The translations under genes were made by a program, and so were the position numbers. 64,000 nt of DNA from Lepas anatifera (lineage: Eukaryota; Arthropoda; Thecostraca; Lepadidae): positions 248,001 through 312,000 of the forward strand of contig JAOTON010002065.1 of NCBI GenBank assembly GCA_034440635.1, in the 5' to 3' direction. This document shows, one piece after another, positions 62,539-64,000 of this stretch. The notes beneath the pieces were generated by a model, which saw nothing but the letters and a program-made list of their open reading frames with translations, had not been told where the DNA came from and made no database searches. Within the stretch, counting starts at the first letter, position 1, and the number at the start of each line of letters is the position of its first letter.

Positions 62539-62923
62539 CAGTGGCGGATCCAGGGGGGAAGGCATTTCCCCAAACGGAAAAGCTCGGGGCAAAACTATGT
62601 TTTTGCCCCCCCCAAAGCGATCGACCTCCTTTTTCCCCCGACTCCTTTTTAGTTTGAAAACAAGATTTTGGTGCTTCAACTCTCAACTTCAAACAGAACC
62701 AGTAAGTTCAGTGGAAATTTGTGGACTTGGAGAGGGAAAAAGTATCTGGAGCCCATATTTTTCACCCGGTGACGTTTTTTTATTTTTGTATTTGCTTTTC
62801 ACCTCACATAGCTAAAATTCTACTGGGAAGTCATATTGTAGCGCTGTTTTGCAATGCGTGACGTTTTTTTTGCTTTCGACTTTGGTTTGCCCCTCCCAAA
62901 CCGACCGGCTAGATCCGCCACTG
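62539..62923. mobile_element. hAT-like MITE, family 2
   Basis: The left terminus CAGTGGCGGATCCAGG and the reversed right terminus CAGTGGCGGATCTAGC match at 14 of 16. Flanking 8-mers CCCAGGGT (62531-62538) and TCCAGGGC (62924-62931) match at six of eight, as expected for an aged hAT duplication. 385 bp, no transposase. Confidence 0.75.
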
Positions 62924-64000
62924 TCCAGGGCTGTCAGTTTTTCAGCGGAAAAGGTCAAACCGAGTCAGAAAAAGGGCCAAAGAGGGGACAAATTTTATTT
63001 CCACTAAAATAGTCAAATAAACACCACAAAAGCCAGATTTGAGGCTAAAACGACCCCTAGCGGTAGTCATAAAATCACAGAAAAAGCGACTTGTATCACT
63101 GTTTAAAACTAATTGTTGACAGTTTGATATTGACATGACGCAATATTTTTAGCACACTGCCCATCTAATAGGAAGCCAGGGCAGTGACCCAAAATAGGTT
63201 TTGCGCTAGGGTGTCGAGTGGAAAATTCAGCTCGGAATGTATGGCGAGTGAGTGGAAAATTCCTCACAAAATGTATGGCGGAGTGAAAAATTTCAAATTT
63301 TGTACTCAGGTGGTAAACTCTCAGAGCCCTTGTTTGAACTGAAGGATGGATATTTCCTTTAATTTTCTCAAAGAAAATATTTTTAAATCATCCCCAAACA
63401 GCATTGTTTGACCATTCCCATGTGAGAAATTTGGGTTAAGCAGGTAAGTCTTTACCAGCTGAAACCCCCTGATGCAGTCTCCAATTTTTTTAAGGAGTTG
63501 GTGAATTTCCACAAATAAAAAACTTTTTGGGGGCCTCTGAGACCAACCTTTGGGGAAAAACTCTGGGAGCCACTAAAACTCTTGGGGGCTTCCCTAGACC
63601 AACTCTTGTGCCCCTCCTCTCCCACACGACCAGCTTTTAAGGGCCCCTGAGACGAAATATCGGGGCCCCTTATACAACTCTGCAGAGGGGCCTCCGAGAT
63701 CGGCAGGTGGTGAAAAATGAAAAGGGATTTTTTCATGCAATACCTAGTTCCAAAATTAATTATCTACGCATACACTGTATAGTTTTCCTGTCCAGGACAA
63801 CGCCCCTCCTATACCTATACCTATAGCTATCGGAATTTTGGAGGCCACTCCTGGCCTCAATCACTGCACCTCGCATACACCTATGCTAGGGCCCAGTAGA
63901 ACCTTGGTTTACACTTAACTAACCAGACGAAACTACAAACTTTCTATCATGGCAATAAACTCTTCCAGACTCTTGCTAAAAGGTTATTTTCTTTACCTGT
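62924..64000. other. Intergenic, nothing recognised
   Basis: At 63520-63690 short G-rich words (GGGGCCTCTGAGAC and variants) recur four times and may belong to an eroded repeat. No gene seen. Confidence 0.45.

Overview
The window is metazoan nuclear DNA, most likely from an arthropod or another invertebrate. It has GT-AG introns, kilobase-scale introns, many small inverted-repeat transposons, tRNA-derived SINE fragments, (AT)n microsatellites and several minisatellites. I see no bacterial-type operons, rRNA or CRISPR array. Species cannot be fixed from the sequence alone.

The main content is one very large minus-strand gene running from an ATG at 44864 down to 419 and leaving the window on the left. 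I reconstructed 15 coding exons from splice sites and reading phase. Exon 1 (43510-44864) encodes a basic Lys/Ser region, about 20 Ser/Gln-rich units and the start of a cysteine motif. Exon 2 (29326-29439), across a 14-kb intron, completes that motif as CICEICECG/RHRCPH, the N-terminal hallmark of SAXO/FAM154 (MAP6-related) microtubule-stabilising proteins. Exons 3-15 carry about 140-150 copies of a ~29-residue repeat centred on DNLRPEGEF. The repeat part of the gene is two to three giant exons (4.9, 2.8 and 3.1 kb) alternating with nearly identical 177-bp exons. From exon 4 on every exon is symmetric phase 1-1, so cassettes can be added or skipped without changing frame. About 5,140 codons are present here, against a few hundred residues for known animal SAXO proteins.

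The four longest repeat exons each contain single- or double-base indels that break the frame as written. In every case the net shift is exactly what restores a length divisible by three, which favours assembly error in near-identical repeats over decay of the gene.

The introns and the 45-64 kb flank contain no other gene I can support. They hold hAT-like MITEs ending in CAGTGGCGGATCC-type termini, TTAA-flanked MITEs, two palindromic elements with a conserved hammerhead-ribozyme-like core (typical of Penelope-like elements and retrozymes), tandem arrays with 43-, 60-, 48- and 27-bp units, and clusters of perfect CRE sites (TGACGTCA) beside TATA-like boxes.
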